This document shows positions 19,584 through 29,352 of a stretch of DNA of 64,000 nt, piece after piece (within the stretch, counting starts at the first letter, position 1; the number at the start of each line of letters is the position of its first letter). The position numbers and the translations under genes were made by a program. The notes beneath the pieces are model-generated. The model was given only the letters and a program-made list of their open reading frames with translations. It was not told where the DNA came from and ran no database searches. Source of the stretch: Williamsia herbipolensis (GTDB lineage: Bacteria; Actinomycetota; Actinomycetes; Mycobacteriales; Mycobacteriaceae); the NCBI RefSeq assembly GCF_000964005.1, contig NZ_JXYP01000021.1, positions 1-64,000 on the forward strand, given 5' to 3'.

Positions 19584-19778
19584 TCAGATGTTCAGGAGCC
19601 GCTTGATGCGGGGCGCGTCGCTGTCGGCGACCACGGCGGTGCCATCCAGGCGACGGGTGCGCTTGGTGGGCTTGTGCTCCATCAGGTGGCGACGGTTCGC
19701 CCGCTGACGCGTGATCTTGCCGCTGCCGGTCACCTTGAATCGCTTCGCGGTTCCCTTGTGCGTCTTTGCCTTCGGCAT
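19584..19778 (-). CDS. rpmI: 50S ribosomal protein L35
   Basis: A 64-aa basic ribosomal protein starting [20 protein letters not shown], the family hallmark. It sits 54 bp downstream of infC in the conserved operon. Confidence 0.98.
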   Translation of the reverse strand: MPKAKTHKGTAKRFKVTGSGKITRQRANRRHLMEHKPTKRTRRLDGTAVVADSDAPRIKRLLNI

Positions 19779-19832
19779 GTTCTTCCTCGTCTGTGTAGAT
19801 GTGTGCGCCGGTCGTCGGCGCGCCCGGCGGGT

Positions 19833-20414
19833 CTATGCGCCGGATGCGTCGGTGTCCGACGGTCCTGTCTCGCGGACCTGGGTCACCTTGGCGCGGGTCT
19901 TGGCTCCCTTGTGCGGGGCCAGGACCATGGTCATGTTGCGGCCGTCCTGCTTGGCCGACGTCTCCACGAAACCGAAGTCGCTGACATCGGCGCCGAGACG
20001 CTGCAGCAGGCGGTAGCCGAGTTCGGGTCGCGACTGCTCGCGCCCGCGGAACATGATGGTCACCTTGACCTTCGAACCGGCCTCGAGGAAGCGGACCACA
20101 TGGCCCTTCTTCGTCTCGTAGTCGTGATCGTCGATCTTCGGCCGGAGCTTCTGCTCCTTGATGACCGTCATCTGCTGGTTACGGCGGGACTCGCGCTGCT
20201 TCTGCGCGGCCTCGTACTTGAACTTGCCGTAATCCATGATCTTGCACACCGGCGGACGGGCGTTGGGCGCCACCTCCACCAGGTCCAGATCGGCCTCGAG
20301 GGCCAGTCGCAAGGCGTCTTCAACACGCACGATGCCCACCTGCTCCGAATTCGGCCCGACGAGTCGGACCTCCGGTACGCGGATGCGCTCGTTGATGCGG
20401 GTCTCTGTGCTGAT
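19833..20414 (-). CDS. infC: Translation initiation factor IF-3 (AUC start)
   Basis: Binds the 30S subunit and checks start-codon selection. The protein is 193 aa if translation begins at the ATC at 20414: a GAGGAGG Shine-Dalgarno lies a few bases upstream and the product starts (M)[19 protein letters not shown], the normal IF-3 N-terminus. No ATG, GTG or TTG gives this N-terminus. A non-canonical AUU/AUC start is the classic infC device for autoregulation, because IF-3 discriminates against it. N- and C-terminal IF-3 domains are both intact. Confidence 0.95.
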   Translation of the reverse strand: MSTETRINERIRVPEVRLVGPNSEQVGIVRVEDALRLALEADLDLVEVAPNARPPVCKIMDYGKFKYEAAQKQRESRRNQQMTVIKEQKLRPKIDDHDYETKKGHVVRFLEAGSKVKVTIMFRGREQSRPELGYRLLQRLGADVSDFGFVETSAKQDGRNMTMVLAPHKGAKTRAKVTQVRETGPSDTDASGA

Positions 20415-20746
20415 GGGGCCTCCTCGGTGAAAACAATGGGTGCCGCGGACGGGCCGCGGGTCGTGCGCCGGATGCAGGCGGAACACCCTTGACTCAACGA
20501 AAAGGCCCCGCCGATGACGACATCGGTGGGGCCCGCAGTTGACCGGTCCGCACCTGCGGATGAACGTTGCCGCTCACGCACGTGCCACCTCCAACAGGAG
20601 GTATCCGACTCCTATTCCCGATGCGAGCACCGGGAGCGGTGTGCGGATGACCGGACCGGGCAACGGTCCGTGGAGACGGACGTCGATCGGTGGGAGCGGG
20701 ACTCCACTTGCAAACCCCAGCTCACGCCGGGGTGGTCTGACATGGA
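20415..20746 (-). other. Long infC leader with attenuator-like structures
   Basis: About 330 bp between a -10-like TAGACT (20747-20752, minus strand) and the infC start holds no convincing long gene. On the minus strand it can form several hairpins: GGACCG/CGGTCC (about 20653-20669), ACCTCC-TGTT-GGAGGT (20586-20601) and the terminator-like stem at 20504-20533. A GGAGG precedes a GTG that would open a short leader ORF running into the hairpin. Together these suggest attenuation of the infC-rpmI-rplT operon; the mechanism is an inference. Confidence 0.5.
20504..20533 (-). terminator. Terminator-like hairpin in the infC leader
   Basis: On the minus strand a 13-bp, GC-rich stem (arms 20504-20516 and 20521-20533, one G:T-type imperfection) closes a four-base loop and is followed directly by TTTT. 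It lies about 90 nt before the infC start codon, so it would act as an intrinsic attenuator rather than an operon end. Confidence 0.65.
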
Positions 20747-20758
20747 AGTCTAACAGTC

Positions 20759-21142
20759 ATGCCGGAAAACTCACATTCCGCCGACCTCGGGGCCGACGGG
20801 TCCCCCGAGCCCGGTGACCTGCCCGTGCGTGATCTGGCCGATGTGCCCGCGGTGGAGGTCATCACCAAATCGATCGTGATGCTGATGAGCGCGGCCGCCG
20901 AGAAACTCGGACTGGCCGACGACCCGTCGGCACAGGCGTCGGTGGATCTCGACGAGGCCCGCAAGCTCATCACCGCGCTGGCCGGCCTGGTCACCGCATC
21001 GATATCCGACCTCGGTCTGCACGCCGCACCGATCCGCGACGGACTCAAGAGCCTGCAGTTGGCGTTCCGTGAGGCCAGCAGCATTCCCGACGAACCGGGC
21101 GCAGGTCCCGGCGAGAAGCTGACCGGTCCCGTCCGCGGCTGA
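20759..21142 (+). CDS. DUF1844 family protein
   Basis: A 127-aa acidic protein of unknown function. The core VEVITKSIVMLMSAAAEKLG and LDEARKLITALAGLVTASI match the DUF1844 family as I know it. It is predicted helical and soluble, with no signal peptide or membrane segment. It is divergent from infC, whose promoter region overlaps its first codons, and convergent with uvrA (15 bp between stops). Confidence 0.75.
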   Translation: MPENSHSADLGADGSPEPGDLPVRDLADVPAVEVITKSIVMLMSAAAEKLGLADDPSAQASVDLDEARKLITALAGLVTASISDLGLHAAPIRDGLKSLQLAFREASSIPDEPGAGPGEKLTGPVRG

Positions 21143-21157
21143 GCCACCCGCCCCGCG

Positions 21158-24151
21158 TCAGCCGACCGAGGCGCGGGCCCGCGATCCGTTCGCGGCCTTC
21201 TTCTTCGCCGGCTTCGGCTTCGTGGCGGCCGCCGTGGCCTTCGCCGCAGGAGCCTTCTTGCGCGCCGGCGCCCGCGTCCCGGACGGCGCGGCCTGGGCCT
21301 CGACGATCTCCCGCAGGAACCCGCCGGTGTGACTCTCGGGTACCGCGGCGATGTGTTCGGGGGTGCCCTCGGCCACCACGACGCCGCCGCCCGAGCCGCC
21401 CTCGGGCCCCATGTCGATGACCCAGTCGGCCGTCTTGATGACGTCGAGGTTGTGTTCGATGACGATCACCGAGTTGCCCTTGTCGACCAGACCGTTGATG
21501 ACGGCGAGGAGCTTGCGGATGTCCTCGAAGTGCAGACCGGTGGTCGGCTCGTCGAGCACGTAGACGGTGCGCCCGGTCGAGCGCTTCTGCAGCTCCGCCG
21601 AGAGCTTCACGCGCTGCGCCTCGCCACCGGAGAGGGTCGGTGCCGGCTGCCCGAGTCGGACGTAGCCCAATCCGACCTCGACGAGGGTCTTCAGGAACCG
21701 GTGGATGGAGGTGACGGGCTCGAAGAACTCGGCCGCCTCCTCGATCGGCATGTCGAGCACCTCCGAGATCGTCTTGCCCTTGTAGTGCACCTCGAGGGTC
21801 TCGCGGTTGTACCGCGCACCGTGGCAGACCTCGCATGGCACATACACGTCGGGCAGGAAGTTCATCTCGATCTTGATCGTGCCCTCGCCGGTGCACGCCT
21901 CACACCGACCGCCCTTGACGTTGAAGCTGAAACGACCCGGCTGGTATCCGCGGACCTTCGCCTCGGTGGTCGCGGCGAACAGCGTGCGGATCTTGTCGAA
22001 GACACCGGTGTACGTGGCGGGGTTCGACCGCGGGGTGCGACCGATCGGCGACTGGTCGACCTGCACCAGCTTGTCGAGTTGGTCGAGACCGGTGATGCGG
22101 GTGTGGCGACCGGGCACCTGACGAGCGCCGTTGAGCTTGTTGGCCATCGTGGTGGCGAGGATGTCGTTGACCAGGGTCGACTTGCCCGAGCCCGAGACGC
22201 CGGTGACCGCGGTCAACACGCCGAGCGGGAAGCTGACGTCGATGCCTCGCAGGTTGTGTTCCCGCGCGCCGACCACGGTCAGCTGGCGCTTGCGGTCGAC
22301 CGGCCGCCGGATGTCCGGGATGTCGATGTGTTCACGACCCGACAGGTATGCACCCGTGAGGGATTCGGGATTCGCGAGCAGACCCTCGTAGCTCCCGCTG
22401 TGGACCACGTTGCCGCCGTGTTCGCCGGCCCGCGGGCCGATGTCGACGATCCAGTCCGCCATCCGGATCGTGTCCTCGTCGTGCTCGACCACGATCAGGG
22501 TGTTGCCGAGGTCACGCAGACGGGTGAGGGTCTCGATGAGCCTGCGGTTGTCGCGCTGGTGCAGTCCGATCGACGGTTCGTCGAGCACGTACAGGACACC
22601 GGCCAGGCCGGACCCGATCTGCGTCGCGAGCCGGATGCGTTGCGCCTCACCACCGGACAGCGATCCGGCCGCGCGTGACAGCGACAGGTACTCGAGGCCG
22701 ACGTCGAGGAGGAACGTGATGCGCGCCTGCACCTCCTTGAGAACCCGGCCGGCGATGGCCTGCTCCCGGGCACCGAGGGTGAGGTCGGAGAGGTAGTCGG
22801 CGCAGTCGCCCACCGACAGTGCGCACACGTCGGCGATCGACTTCTCGCCGAACCGTGGGTGGTCGAGCGTGACCGCGAGGATCTCCGGGCGTAGACGGGC
22901 ACCGGAGCACACCGGACACGGGATGTCGCGCATGTAGCCCTCGTACCGGTCCTTCATCTGCTCGGACTCGGTCTGCTCCATCCTGCGGTGCAGGAACTTC
23001 ATCACACCCTCGAACTCGGTGTAGTACGAGCGGGTGCGGCCGTAGCGGTTGCGGAACTTCACGTGGACCTGATGGTCGCTGCCGTTGAGGATCGCGCGAC
23101 GAGCTTTGACGGGCAGACGATTCCACGGCGTGTGGATGTCGAAGCCCATCTCGTCGGCGAGTCCGGAGAGCAGCCGCAGGAAGTAGTCGGCGTTGTGTCC
23201 GGTCGACCACGGTGCGATCGCGCCGTCGGCGAGGGTGGTCTCCGGGTCGGGGACGACGAGTTCCTCGTCGACCTCCTTGCGGATACCGAGGCCGTCACAG
23301 TCCGGACACGCGCCGTAGGGCGAGTTGAAGGAGAACGAGCGCGGCTCGAGGTCGTCGATGGCGATGGGGTGCCCGTTGGGGCAGGCCATCCGCTCGGAGA
23401 AGCGGCGTTCGCGGTCGGGATCGTCCTCCTCGAGATCGACGAAGTCGAGCACGATCACGCCGTCGGCGAGACGCAACGCGGTCTCGACGGAGTCGGTGAG
23501 CCGCTGTTTCGCCGACGACTTCACCGCGAGACGGTCGACGACCACCTCGATGTCGTGCTTCTCCTGCTTCTTGAGGGTGGGCGGGCTCGTGAGGGGGTGC
23601 ACGACGCCGTCGATGCGCGCGCGGGAGAAGCCCTGCGTCTGCAGCGAGGCGAACAGGTCGACGAACTCGCCCTTGCGGGTACGCACCACCGGGGCGAGCA
23701 CCTGGAACCGGATGCCCTCCTCCATCGCGAGGACCTGGTCGACGATCTGCTGCGGCGTCTGCTTGGCGATCGCGGCGCCGCACTCGGGGCAGTGCGCCTT
23801 GCCGGCGCGCGCGTAGAGCAGTCGGAGGTAGTCGTAGACCTCGGTGATGGTGCCCACCGTGGACCGCGGGTTGCGGTTGGTGGACTTCTGGTCGATCGAG
23901 ACCGCGGGCGAGAGGCCCTCGATGAAGTCGACGTCGGGCTTGTCCATCTGTCCCAGGAACTGGCGGGCATAGGCCGACAGCGACTCGACGTAGCGTCGCT
24001 GCCCCTCGGCGAAGATGGTGTCGAAGGCGAGGCTCGACTTCCCCGACCCCGACAGGCCGGTGAAGACGATCAGGCTCTCCCGCGGCAGGTCGACGTCGAT
24101 TCCTCGCAGGTTGTGTTCCCGGGCTCCTCGAACGATCAGACGATCTGCCAC
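21158..24151 (-). CDS. uvrA: Excinuclease ABC subunit A
   Basis: Damage-recognition ATPase of nucleotide excision repair. The 997-aa protein has two ABC-type ATPase halves: Walker [13 protein letters not shown] near residue 35 and [13 protein letters not shown] near 650, signature segments ([27 protein letters not shown]), and zinc-finger CxxC pairs (CPEC; CEAC/CEVC). The last 45 or so residues are a Lys/Ala/Pro-rich tail ([20 protein letters not shown]) beyond the normal UvrA end. Start is GTG at 24151. No clear LexA (SOS) box was seen upstream. Confidence 0.97.
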   Translation of the reverse strand: MADRLIVRGAREHNLRGIDVDLPRESLIVFTGLSGSGKSSLAFDTIFAEGQRRYVESLSAYARQFLGQMDKPDVDFIEGLSPAVSIDQKSTNRNPRSTVGTITEVYDYLRLLYARAGKAHCPECGAAIAKQTPQQIVDQVLAMEEGIRFQVLAPVVRTRKGEFVDLFASLQTQGFSRARIDGVVHPLTSPPTLKKQEKHDIEVVVDRLAVKSSAKQRLTDSVETALRLADGVIVLDFVDLEEDDPDRERRFSERMACPNGHPIAIDDLEPRSFSFNSPYGACPDCDGLGIRKEVDEELVVPDPETTLADGAIAPWSTGHNADYFLRLLSGLADEMGFDIHTPWNRLPVKARRAILNGSDHQVHVKFRNRYGRTRSYYTEFEGVMKFLHRRMEQTESEQMKDRYEGYMRDIPCPVCSGARLRPEILAVTLDHPRFGEKSIADVCALSVGDCADYLSDLTLGAREQAIAGRVLKEVQARITFLLDVGLEYLSLSRAAGSLSGGEAQRIRLATQIGSGLAGVLYVLDEPSIGLHQRDNRRLIETLTRLRDLGNTLIVVEHDEDTIRMADWIVDIGPRAGEHGGNVVHSGSYEGLLANPESLTGAYLSGREHIDIPDIRRPVDRKRQLTVVGAREHNLRGIDVSFPLGVLTAVTGVSGSGKSTLVNDILATTMANKLNGARQVPGRHTRITGLDQLDKLVQVDQSPIGRTPRSNPATYTGVFDKIRTLFAATTEAKVRGYQPGRFSFNVKGGRCEACTGEGTIKIEMNFLPDVYVPCEVCHGARYNRETLEVHYKGKTISEVLDMPIEEAAEFFEPVTSIHRFLKTLVEVGLGYVRLGQPAPTLSGGEAQRVKLSAELQKRSTGRTVYVLDEPTTGLHFEDIRKLLAVINGLVDKGNSVIVIEHNLDVIKTADWVIDMGPEGGSGGGVVVAEGTPEHIAAVPESHTGGFLREIVEAQAAPSGTRAPARKKAPAAKATAAATKPKPAKKKAANGSRARASVG

Positions 24152-24350
24152 AGCTGTCCTCTACTCTGCGTCGGATCCGACGCTCGTCGCGTGCACATTG
24201 GTCGCCCGGTCGGTCGACACCATCGGTCGACACCGTCGGTTCGGGCCGATCCCGGCCAGACCGAGCACACCTCCATCGTAGGGGCGCGCACCGACACGAC
24301 CGATCCGGGAGACCGTCGGCAGGCGCCTCCGTGGCCCGGGTCACCGGTTG

Positions 24351-24356
24351 TAGCGT
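24351..24356 (+). promoter_or_regulatory. -10-like element for a leaderless transcript
   Basis: TAGCGT ends six bases before the ATG at 24363, which would put transcription start at or next to the start codon. No Shine-Dalgarno sequence precedes that ATG. This arrangement fits leaderless mRNAs, common in Mycobacteriales. Confidence 0.45.
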
Positions 24357-24362
24357 GAGTCC

Positions 24363-25046
24363 ATGACCGCTCCCGACATGACCGTGTCCGACGACTACAC
24401 CGGCGATCTGTCCGAGACCTCCGGGGCACAGCGCCGCACGACACCGACCGCGACGATCACCAAACTGTCGGTCGGTCCGATGGACAACAACGCCTACGTC
24501 GTCACCTGCCGCGAGACCGGCGACCGCCTCCTGATCGACGCGGCCAACGACCCCGATCGCATCCTCGCGTTGCTCGAGACGCTGCCCGGCACGCTCACCG
24601 CGATCCTCACGACCCACCAGCACTTCGACCACTGGCAGGGCCTCGCGAGGGTGCGGGAGTCGACCGGTGCGCCCACGCTCGCCGGACGCATCGACGCCCC
24701 CGAGATCCCCGTCGACACCGAGCGCTTGATCGACGACGGCGACGTGATCGAGGTCGGGAACCTGCGTCTGACGGCCATCCACCTCGTCGGCCACACACCG
24801 GGATCGATCGCGCTGGCCCTCGACGCCGGAGACCGCACACACCTGTTCACCGGCGACAGCCTCTTCCCCGGCGGCGTGGGAAAGACCTGGCAGGAGGGCG
24901 ATTTCGAGATCCTGCTCGGTGAGGTGACGACCAAACTGTTCGACCGTTACGACGACGAGACCTCCGTCTACCCCGGTCACGGTCTGGACACGACCTTGGG
25001 CACAGAACGGCCCCACCTGGGCGAATGGCGCGAGCGGGGATGGTGA
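24363..25046 (+). CDS. Metallo-beta-lactamase-fold hydrolase (glyoxalase II-like)
   Basis: A 227-aa protein of the MBL fold. The metal motif is THQHFDHW (HxHxDH form), followed by the later metal ligands in LVGHTPGSIAL, FTGDSLFPGGVG and YPGHG. Glyoxalase II and related thioester hydrolases share this pattern, but substrate cannot be assigned. It corresponds by position to M. tuberculosis Rv1637c. It is divergent from uvrA and probably leaderless. Confidence 0.88.
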   Translation: MTAPDMTVSDDYTGDLSETSGAQRRTTPTATITKLSVGPMDNNAYVVTCRETGDRLLIDAANDPDRILALLETLPGTLTAILTTHQHFDHWQGLARVRESTGAPTLAGRIDAPEIPVDTERLIDDGDVIEVGNLRLTAIHLVGHTPGSIALALDAGDRTHLFTGDSLFPGGVGKTWQEGDFEILLGEVTTKLFDRYDDETSVYPGHGLDTTLGTERPHLGEWRERGW

Positions 25047-25161
25047 GCACGCCCGGGCGCCTCCCGCCGGTCCTCGGCGCCCGGTAACCTCGACACGGCC
25101 CTGTGCCGCAGGTGACATGGATCCGTCACCTCTCAGAGCCCGCGTCCCGAGGAGGCCATCA

Positions 25162-26337
25162 GTGTTGATCCGCCGAATTGCCCGACCGATGCTCGCCAGC
25201 GTGTTCGTCGCCTCAGGCGTCACCGCGCTCCGGCATCCCGAACAGTTCGCCGAAACCGCGCGACCGTTCGTCAAGAAGTCCCAGCAGAACCTTCCCGACG
25301 ACATCACCGATCCGCTGCCGTCGGACACCGAGACCCTGGTGCGCATCAACGCGGCCATCCAGGTCGGTGGCGGCGTCATGCTGGCCACGGGCAAGTTCCC
25401 GCGTATCGCGGCGCTCGGCCTGGCCGGCTCACTGGTCCCCACCACCCTGGCGGGCCACGACTTCTGGAACGAGTCGGACCCCGAGGCGCGCAATGCCGCC
25501 CTCGTCGACTTCCTCAAGAACGTCTCGCTTCTCGGTGGTCTCCTGATCACCGCGGTCGACACCGAGGGCAAGCCCTCGCTGGCGTGGCGGGGCAAGAAGG
25601 CCGCCGAGCACGCCGCGGACGCGGTGACCTCGTCGCTGCCGTTCACCGGCGACTCCGGCGGTGACACCCTCGAGCATCTCCGTTCGGTCGCCGCCGATCG
25701 TGCGTCGCACGTCGCCGAGATCGCCAAGGACCGCGGACCCGTGGTGCTCGACGCCGCACGCGAGCGGGCGACCCCGTTGGCCGAGGCCGCGGTCGACCGT
25801 GGATCGAAGCTGGCCGAGATCGCCAAGGAGAAGGCCACCCCCCTGGCCGAGGCCGCCGCCGAGCGTGGGAGCGAGTTGGGTGAGAAGGCGGCGAAGGTCG
25901 CGCGCAAGCGCGCCGAGAAGGCCGCCAAGGTCGCCCGCAAGGAAGGTGACAAGGCGGCGAAGAAGGCGCGCAAGCGCGGTTCGAAGCTCGCCGACGCCGC
26001 ACTCGACCGGGGTTCGGACCTCGCCGACACCGCCCGTCAGCGCGCACTCGATCTCGCCGACCAGGCTCGCGACCGCGGGTCCGATCTCGCCGACCAGGCA
26101 CGTGATCGTGGTGCCGAGCTGGCCGATCAGGCCCGCGACCGTCGTGCGGAGCTCGCCGAGCAGGCGCGCGCCCGCAGCACCGAGCTGGCCGAGCAGACGC
26201 GTGCCCGCAGCGCCGAGCTGGCCGACCATGCCCGCGACCGTGCGGCCGATCTGGCCTCGACGGCCAACGACGAGGGTGCCAAGCTCTCGCGTCGTGCGCG
26301 CAAGCGTGCCGAGAAGGCGGCGAAGAACCTTCGCTGA
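25162..26337 (+). CDS. DoxX family membrane protein with long hendecad-repeat C-terminus
   Basis: A 391-aa protein from the GTG at 25162, which follows a GAGGAGG ribosome-binding site; an ATG at 25117 is in frame but lacks one. Residues about 1-135 form a DoxX-like membrane domain (IARPMLASVFVASGVTALRH, later AALGLAGSLVPTTLAGHDFW and a hydrophobic VSLLGGLLITAVD). From about residue 160 to the end it is a charged, Ala-rich helix without a break; residues about 273-382 are ten 11-residue repeats of the form G-x-x-L-A-D-x-A-R-D-R. Such 11-mers favour amphipathic, lipid-binding helices. The tail is rich in Lys/Arg near its middle and end. Function unknown; location is probably the cytoplasmic membrane. 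Confidence 0.8.
   Translation: MLIRRIARPMLASVFVASGVTALRHPEQFAETARPFVKKSQQNLPDDITDPLPSDTETLVRINAAIQVGGGVMLATGKFPRIAALGLAGSLVPTTLAGHDFWNESDPEARNAALVDFLKNVSLLGGLLITAVDTEGKPSLAWRGKKAAEHAADAVTSSLPFTGDSGGDTLEHLRSVAADRASHVAEIAKDRGPVVLDAARERATPLAEAAVDRGSKLAEIAKEKATPLAEAAAERGSELGEKAAKVARKRAEKAAKVARKEGDKAAKKARKRGSKLADAALDRGSDLADTARQRALDLADQARDRGSDLADQARDRGAELADQARDRRAELAEQARARSTELAEQTRARSAELADHARDRAADLASTANDEGAKLSRRARKRAEKAAKNLR
25978..26307 (+). repeat. Ten tandem 33-bp coding repeats (11-residue units)
   Basis: Ten consecutive in-frame units encode 11-mers such as GSDLADTARQR, GSDLADQARDR, GAELADQARDR and RAELAEQARAR. The Leu-Ala-Asp/Glu core and terminal Arg are most conserved. DNA similarity is highest in the central units, which suggests expansion by unequal crossing-over; the outer units have diverged. 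Confidence 0.8.
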
Positions 26338-26352
26338 GAACACCGTTCGATC

Positions 26353-26400
26353 GACGACGGGGTGTGCCGGTGACCGACCATGCCGACACACCCCGTCGTC
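26353..26400 (+). terminator. Long perfect hairpin between the DoxX gene and helR
   Basis: A 14-bp perfect inverted repeat (26353-26366 with 26387-26400) encloses a 20-base loop. It lies 15 bp after the DoxX-protein stop and is not followed by a T-run. Actinobacterial terminators often lack U-tracts, so it may end the upstream transcript; as it is within 65 bp of the helR start it might also regulate helR. Confidence 0.55.
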
Positions 26401-26463
26401 GTGACCGGGCCGGGACACGATGTACCCGCCCGGTCCGCATCACGAAAGGCACCCGACACATCC

Positions 26464-28773
26464 ATGACCTGGATCCGGGAGAAGGACGCGACGAGTCCCG
26501 TCTCCGCCGCTGACGCGGCCGACGACGTATCGGGCTCCCCCGTCGCGTCCGAGCAGTCACACCTCGACGTGGTCTACGCCCGCCTCGACCGCATGCGCCA
26601 GTCGACCGGCCGACGTCTGCGCACCGCCCTCGTCGAATCCGACGGCACCCCGCAGTCGCAGTCCGAGCGTGAGTCCTACGAGCGCATGTACTCCGATGAC
26701 CTCACCAAATACGATGCGGCCGAACACAATCTGTACTTCGGCCGTCTCGATCTCGACGACGGCGAGACACGCCGCATCGGCCGTATCGGGATCCTCGACG
26801 ACGACGAGCAGGACACCACGCTGCTGCTCGACTGGCGGGCGCCGCTGGCCCGACCGTTCTATGTGGCCACACCCGCCGCACCGGACTCCGTGGCCCTGCG
26901 ACGGCATGTCCGCACCCGCAACCGGCGGGTGGTGGCGGTCAACGACGAACGTCTCGACTCCGGCGACCTCGACGCGACGAGTCGCGGCGATGTGGTGAAC
27001 GAGGCCGCGTTGATCGGTGCGCTCAACGCCGCACGCACCGGTGAGATGACCGACATCGTCGAGACCATCCAGCGCGAGCAGGACATCATCATCCGGTCGT
27101 CGCACCGCGGGGTGACCGTCGTGCAGGGTGGCCCGGGTACCGGCAAGACCGCTGTCGCACTGCACCGCGCCGCCTATCTGCTCTACACTCACCGCGAGAT
27201 CCTCGGCCGCAGCGGTGTTCTCATCATCGGCCCGAACGACGACTTCCTCCGTTACATCAGTCAGGTGCTGCCCTCGCTCGGTGAGACCGGCGTGCTGCTG
27301 TCGACCGTCGGGGATCTCTATCCCGGGGTGAGCGCAGACCGACCCGACGACCGCCACGCGGCCGCGGTGAAGGGTGATCTCGCGATGGTGGAGGTGTTGC
27401 GCACCGCCGTGCGCGAGGCGCAGAACCTGCCGACCGAACCGGTCACCGTCCGCTTCGACGGGTACCCCCTGGTCATCGACCGAGCCCTCGTCAAGCGCGC
27501 CCGCGGTCGGGCGCGCTCGAGCCGGCGACCCCACAACCAGGCCCGCCCGATCTTCCTGCGGTCGGCGCTCGACGCACTCGCCGAGCAGCACGCCACGCGT
27601 ATCGGGTCGAGCACGATCGACGGTTCCCAGCTGATGAGTGCGGGCGACGTCGCCGACATCCGCGACGAGATGGAGCAGGACCCGTCCATCCTGCGGGCGT
27701 TGGCACGGTTCTGGCCACAGCTGACCCCCGACGGTCTGCTCCGCGAGGTGTTGAGCGATCCCGACCGGATCCGCGTCGCGACACCCGGCTGGGGCGCCGA
27801 CGAGCGGGACGCGCTGTGGCGGGATCCGCGGGCGGGCACCGGGTTCACCGTCGGCGACGTACCGCTGCTCGACGAACTCGCCGAGATCATCGGGTTCGAC
27901 GCGGGCGACGACGAGCGCGAGCAGCAGGCGCAGTGGCGCCGCCAACTCACCGAGGCGCAGGACGCGCTCGACATCCTCACCGGCTCGGCCCCGCAGGATC
28001 TCGAGGACGAACTCGACCCCGAGATCCTCATGGCCTACGACCTCATCGACGCCGAGCAGCTCGCGTCACGTCAGACCCGTCGACAGACGCTCACCACCGC
28101 CGAACGCGCCCACGCCGACCGCACCTGGGCGTTCGGACACGTCATCGTCGACGAGGCGCAGGAGATCTCGGCGATGGGGTGGCGGATGATCATGCGCCGC
28201 ATACCGAATCGGTGGATGACGATCATCGGCGACACGGCCCAGACCGGCGACCCCGCGGGGACCAGCGACTGGGGTTCGGTGCTCGAACCGTATGTCGCGG
28301 CCCGCTGGCGGCAACACGACCTGACCGTGAACTACCGCACGCCCGCCGAGATCATGACCGTCGCGGCCGGTGTGCTGGCCGCGATCGACCCGACCCGCAC
28401 TCCCCCGACCTCGATCCGACGGGCGGGGGTCGCGCCGACGGTGCTGCGCGTCTCGTCAGACGGGATCATCGACGCCGCGATCACCGCGGACATCGCCGGG
28501 CACGACGCCGACGCGGCGGGGGTGAGCGCGATCATCGCACCGGACGCGATCGTCGACGAGATCGCCGAGGCGGCCGGCGCCGACGTACGGGTGCTGGCCG
28601 TGACGGCCTGCAAGGGTCTGGAATTCGATCGCACGGTGGTCGTCGAACCGGCCGCGATCATCGCGCAGTCGCCTCGCGGCCTCAACGACCTCTATGTGGC
28701 TCTCACCCGCGCGACCCAGCGGTTGACACTGGTCCACGCCGCCGACCTGCCCGACTGCCTCACGCTCGACTGA
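26464..28773 (+). CDS. HelD/HelR-family RNA polymerase-associated UvrD-like ATPase
   Basis: A 769-aa superfamily 1 helicase-like protein. Walker A is VQGGPGTGKTAVALHRAAYL (near residue 200), Walker B is VIVDEAQEIS, with motif III GDTAQTGDP and motif IV NYRTPAEIM; motif VI lies near the end (YVALTRATQRL). The N-terminal coiled-coil HLDVVYARLDRMRQS and YERMYSDDLTKYDAAE match the HelD/HelR family, which removes RNA polymerase from DNA; HelR of M. abscessus and Streptomyces confers rifamycin tolerance (known from literature). No rifamycin-associated element was recognised upstream. The ATG at 26464 is chosen because earlier in-frame codons fall within a hairpin. The usual HelD and HelR subclasses cannot be told apart by eye. 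Confidence 0.85.
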   Translation: MTWIREKDATSPVSAADAADDVSGSPVASEQSHLDVVYARLDRMRQSTGRRLRTALVESDGTPQSQSERESYERMYSDDLTKYDAAEHNLYFGRLDLDDGETRRIGRIGILDDDEQDTTLLLDWRAPLARPFYVATPAAPDSVALRRHVRTRNRRVVAVNDERLDSGDLDATSRGDVVNEAALIGALNAARTGEMTDIVETIQREQDIIIRSSHRGVTVVQGGPGTGKTAVALHRAAYLLYTHREILGRSGVLIIGPNDDFLRYISQVLPSLGETGVLLSTVGDLYPGVSADRPDDRHAAAVKGDLAMVEVLRTAVREAQNLPTEPVTVRFDGYPLVIDRALVKRARGRARSSRRPHNQARPIFLRSALDALAEQHATRIGSSTIDGSQLMSAGDVADIRDEMEQDPSILRALARFWPQLTPDGLLREVLSDPDRIRVATPGWGADERDALWRDPRAGTGFTVGDVPLLDELAEIIGFDAGDDEREQQAQWRRQLTEAQDALDILTGSAPQDLEDELDPEILMAYDLIDAEQLASRQTRRQTLTTAERAHADRTWAFGHVIVDEAQEISAMGWRMIMRRIPNRWMTIIGDTAQTGDPAGTSDWGSVLEPYVAARWRQHDLTVNYRTPAEIMTVAAGVLAAIDPTRTPPTSIRRAGVAPTVLRVSSDGIIDAAITADIAGHDADAAGVSAIIAPDAIVDEIAEAAGADVRVLAVTACKGLEFDRTVVVEPAAIIAQSPRGLNDLYVALTRATQRLTLVHAADLPDCLTLD

Positions 28774-28805
28774 GCGAGAAGGCGGTCGGGCGTTCGACGA
28801 ACGGT

Positions 28806-29258
28806 TCAGACGGTGTGGACGATGAGGACGTCGCACGCCGACTTGCGCGCGACGTCGGCGGGCACCGAGCCGAGCAGTCGACCGGCGATCGAGTTGAGCC
28901 CCTTGTTGCCGACCACGAGGAGATCGGCCTTGGTGTCGCCGACGAGCTGCAGCAGCGCATCGACGGGCGCACCCTTCACCGGGCGGGTGGAGATGTTCGC
29001 GGTGGCCGCACCGGCCTTCACGGCACGCTCGCGTGCGGTGCGCAGGATCTCCTCGGTCGGCGAGCTGCCGTGCACCTGGTAGGCCTCGTCCTTGAGGACG
29101 TCGGACATCGTGTTGACGTCCTTGTTCTCGTGCGGGAAGAAAGCGCACGCGATGACGAGCTTGGCCCGATCTCCAGCGATGCCGCCCGCACGCTCGACCG
29201 CCTTCATCGACGACTCCGACCCGTCCGTTCCGACGACAACTGTCTGGTACGCGCTCAT
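28806..29258 (-). CDS. Universal stress protein (Rv1636-type)
   Basis: A 150-aa single UspA domain starting [17 protein letters not shown] behind a GGAGGAA ribosome-binding site; the longer open frame upstream lacks support. It has the nucleotide-binding pattern [20 protein letters not shown] followed by [13 protein letters not shown], i.e. G-2X-G-9X-G(S/T). Its M. tuberculosis counterpart by position, Rv1636, binds cAMP, so the same is plausible here (inference). Convergent with helR, 32 bp between stops. Confidence 0.9.
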   Translation of the reverse strand: MSAYQTVVVGTDGSESSMKAVERAGGIAGDRAKLVIACAFFPHENKDVNTMSDVLKDEAYQVHGSSPTEEILRTARERAVKAGAATANISTRPVKGAPVDALLQLVGDTKADLLVVGNKGLNSIAGRLLGSVPADVARKSACDVLIVHTV

Positions 29259-29352
29259 CCATTCCTCCGTCTGTTTCACATCGGTGACCCTGCACCGAGG
29301 CGGCTCACGCCGACGCTCTCCGGCGCCGCCGACCACCGGCTTCGATATCCGG

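Noticed and set aside
24152-24362. LexA/SOS box for uvrA (and similarly uvrB)
   Set aside because: No GAAC-N4-GTTC-type palindrome was found in either upstream region; only short direct repeats of CGGTCGACACC are present.
26338-26463. Rifamycin-associated element upstream of helR
   Set aside because: The strong inverted repeat there does not resemble the RAE sequence as I remember it.
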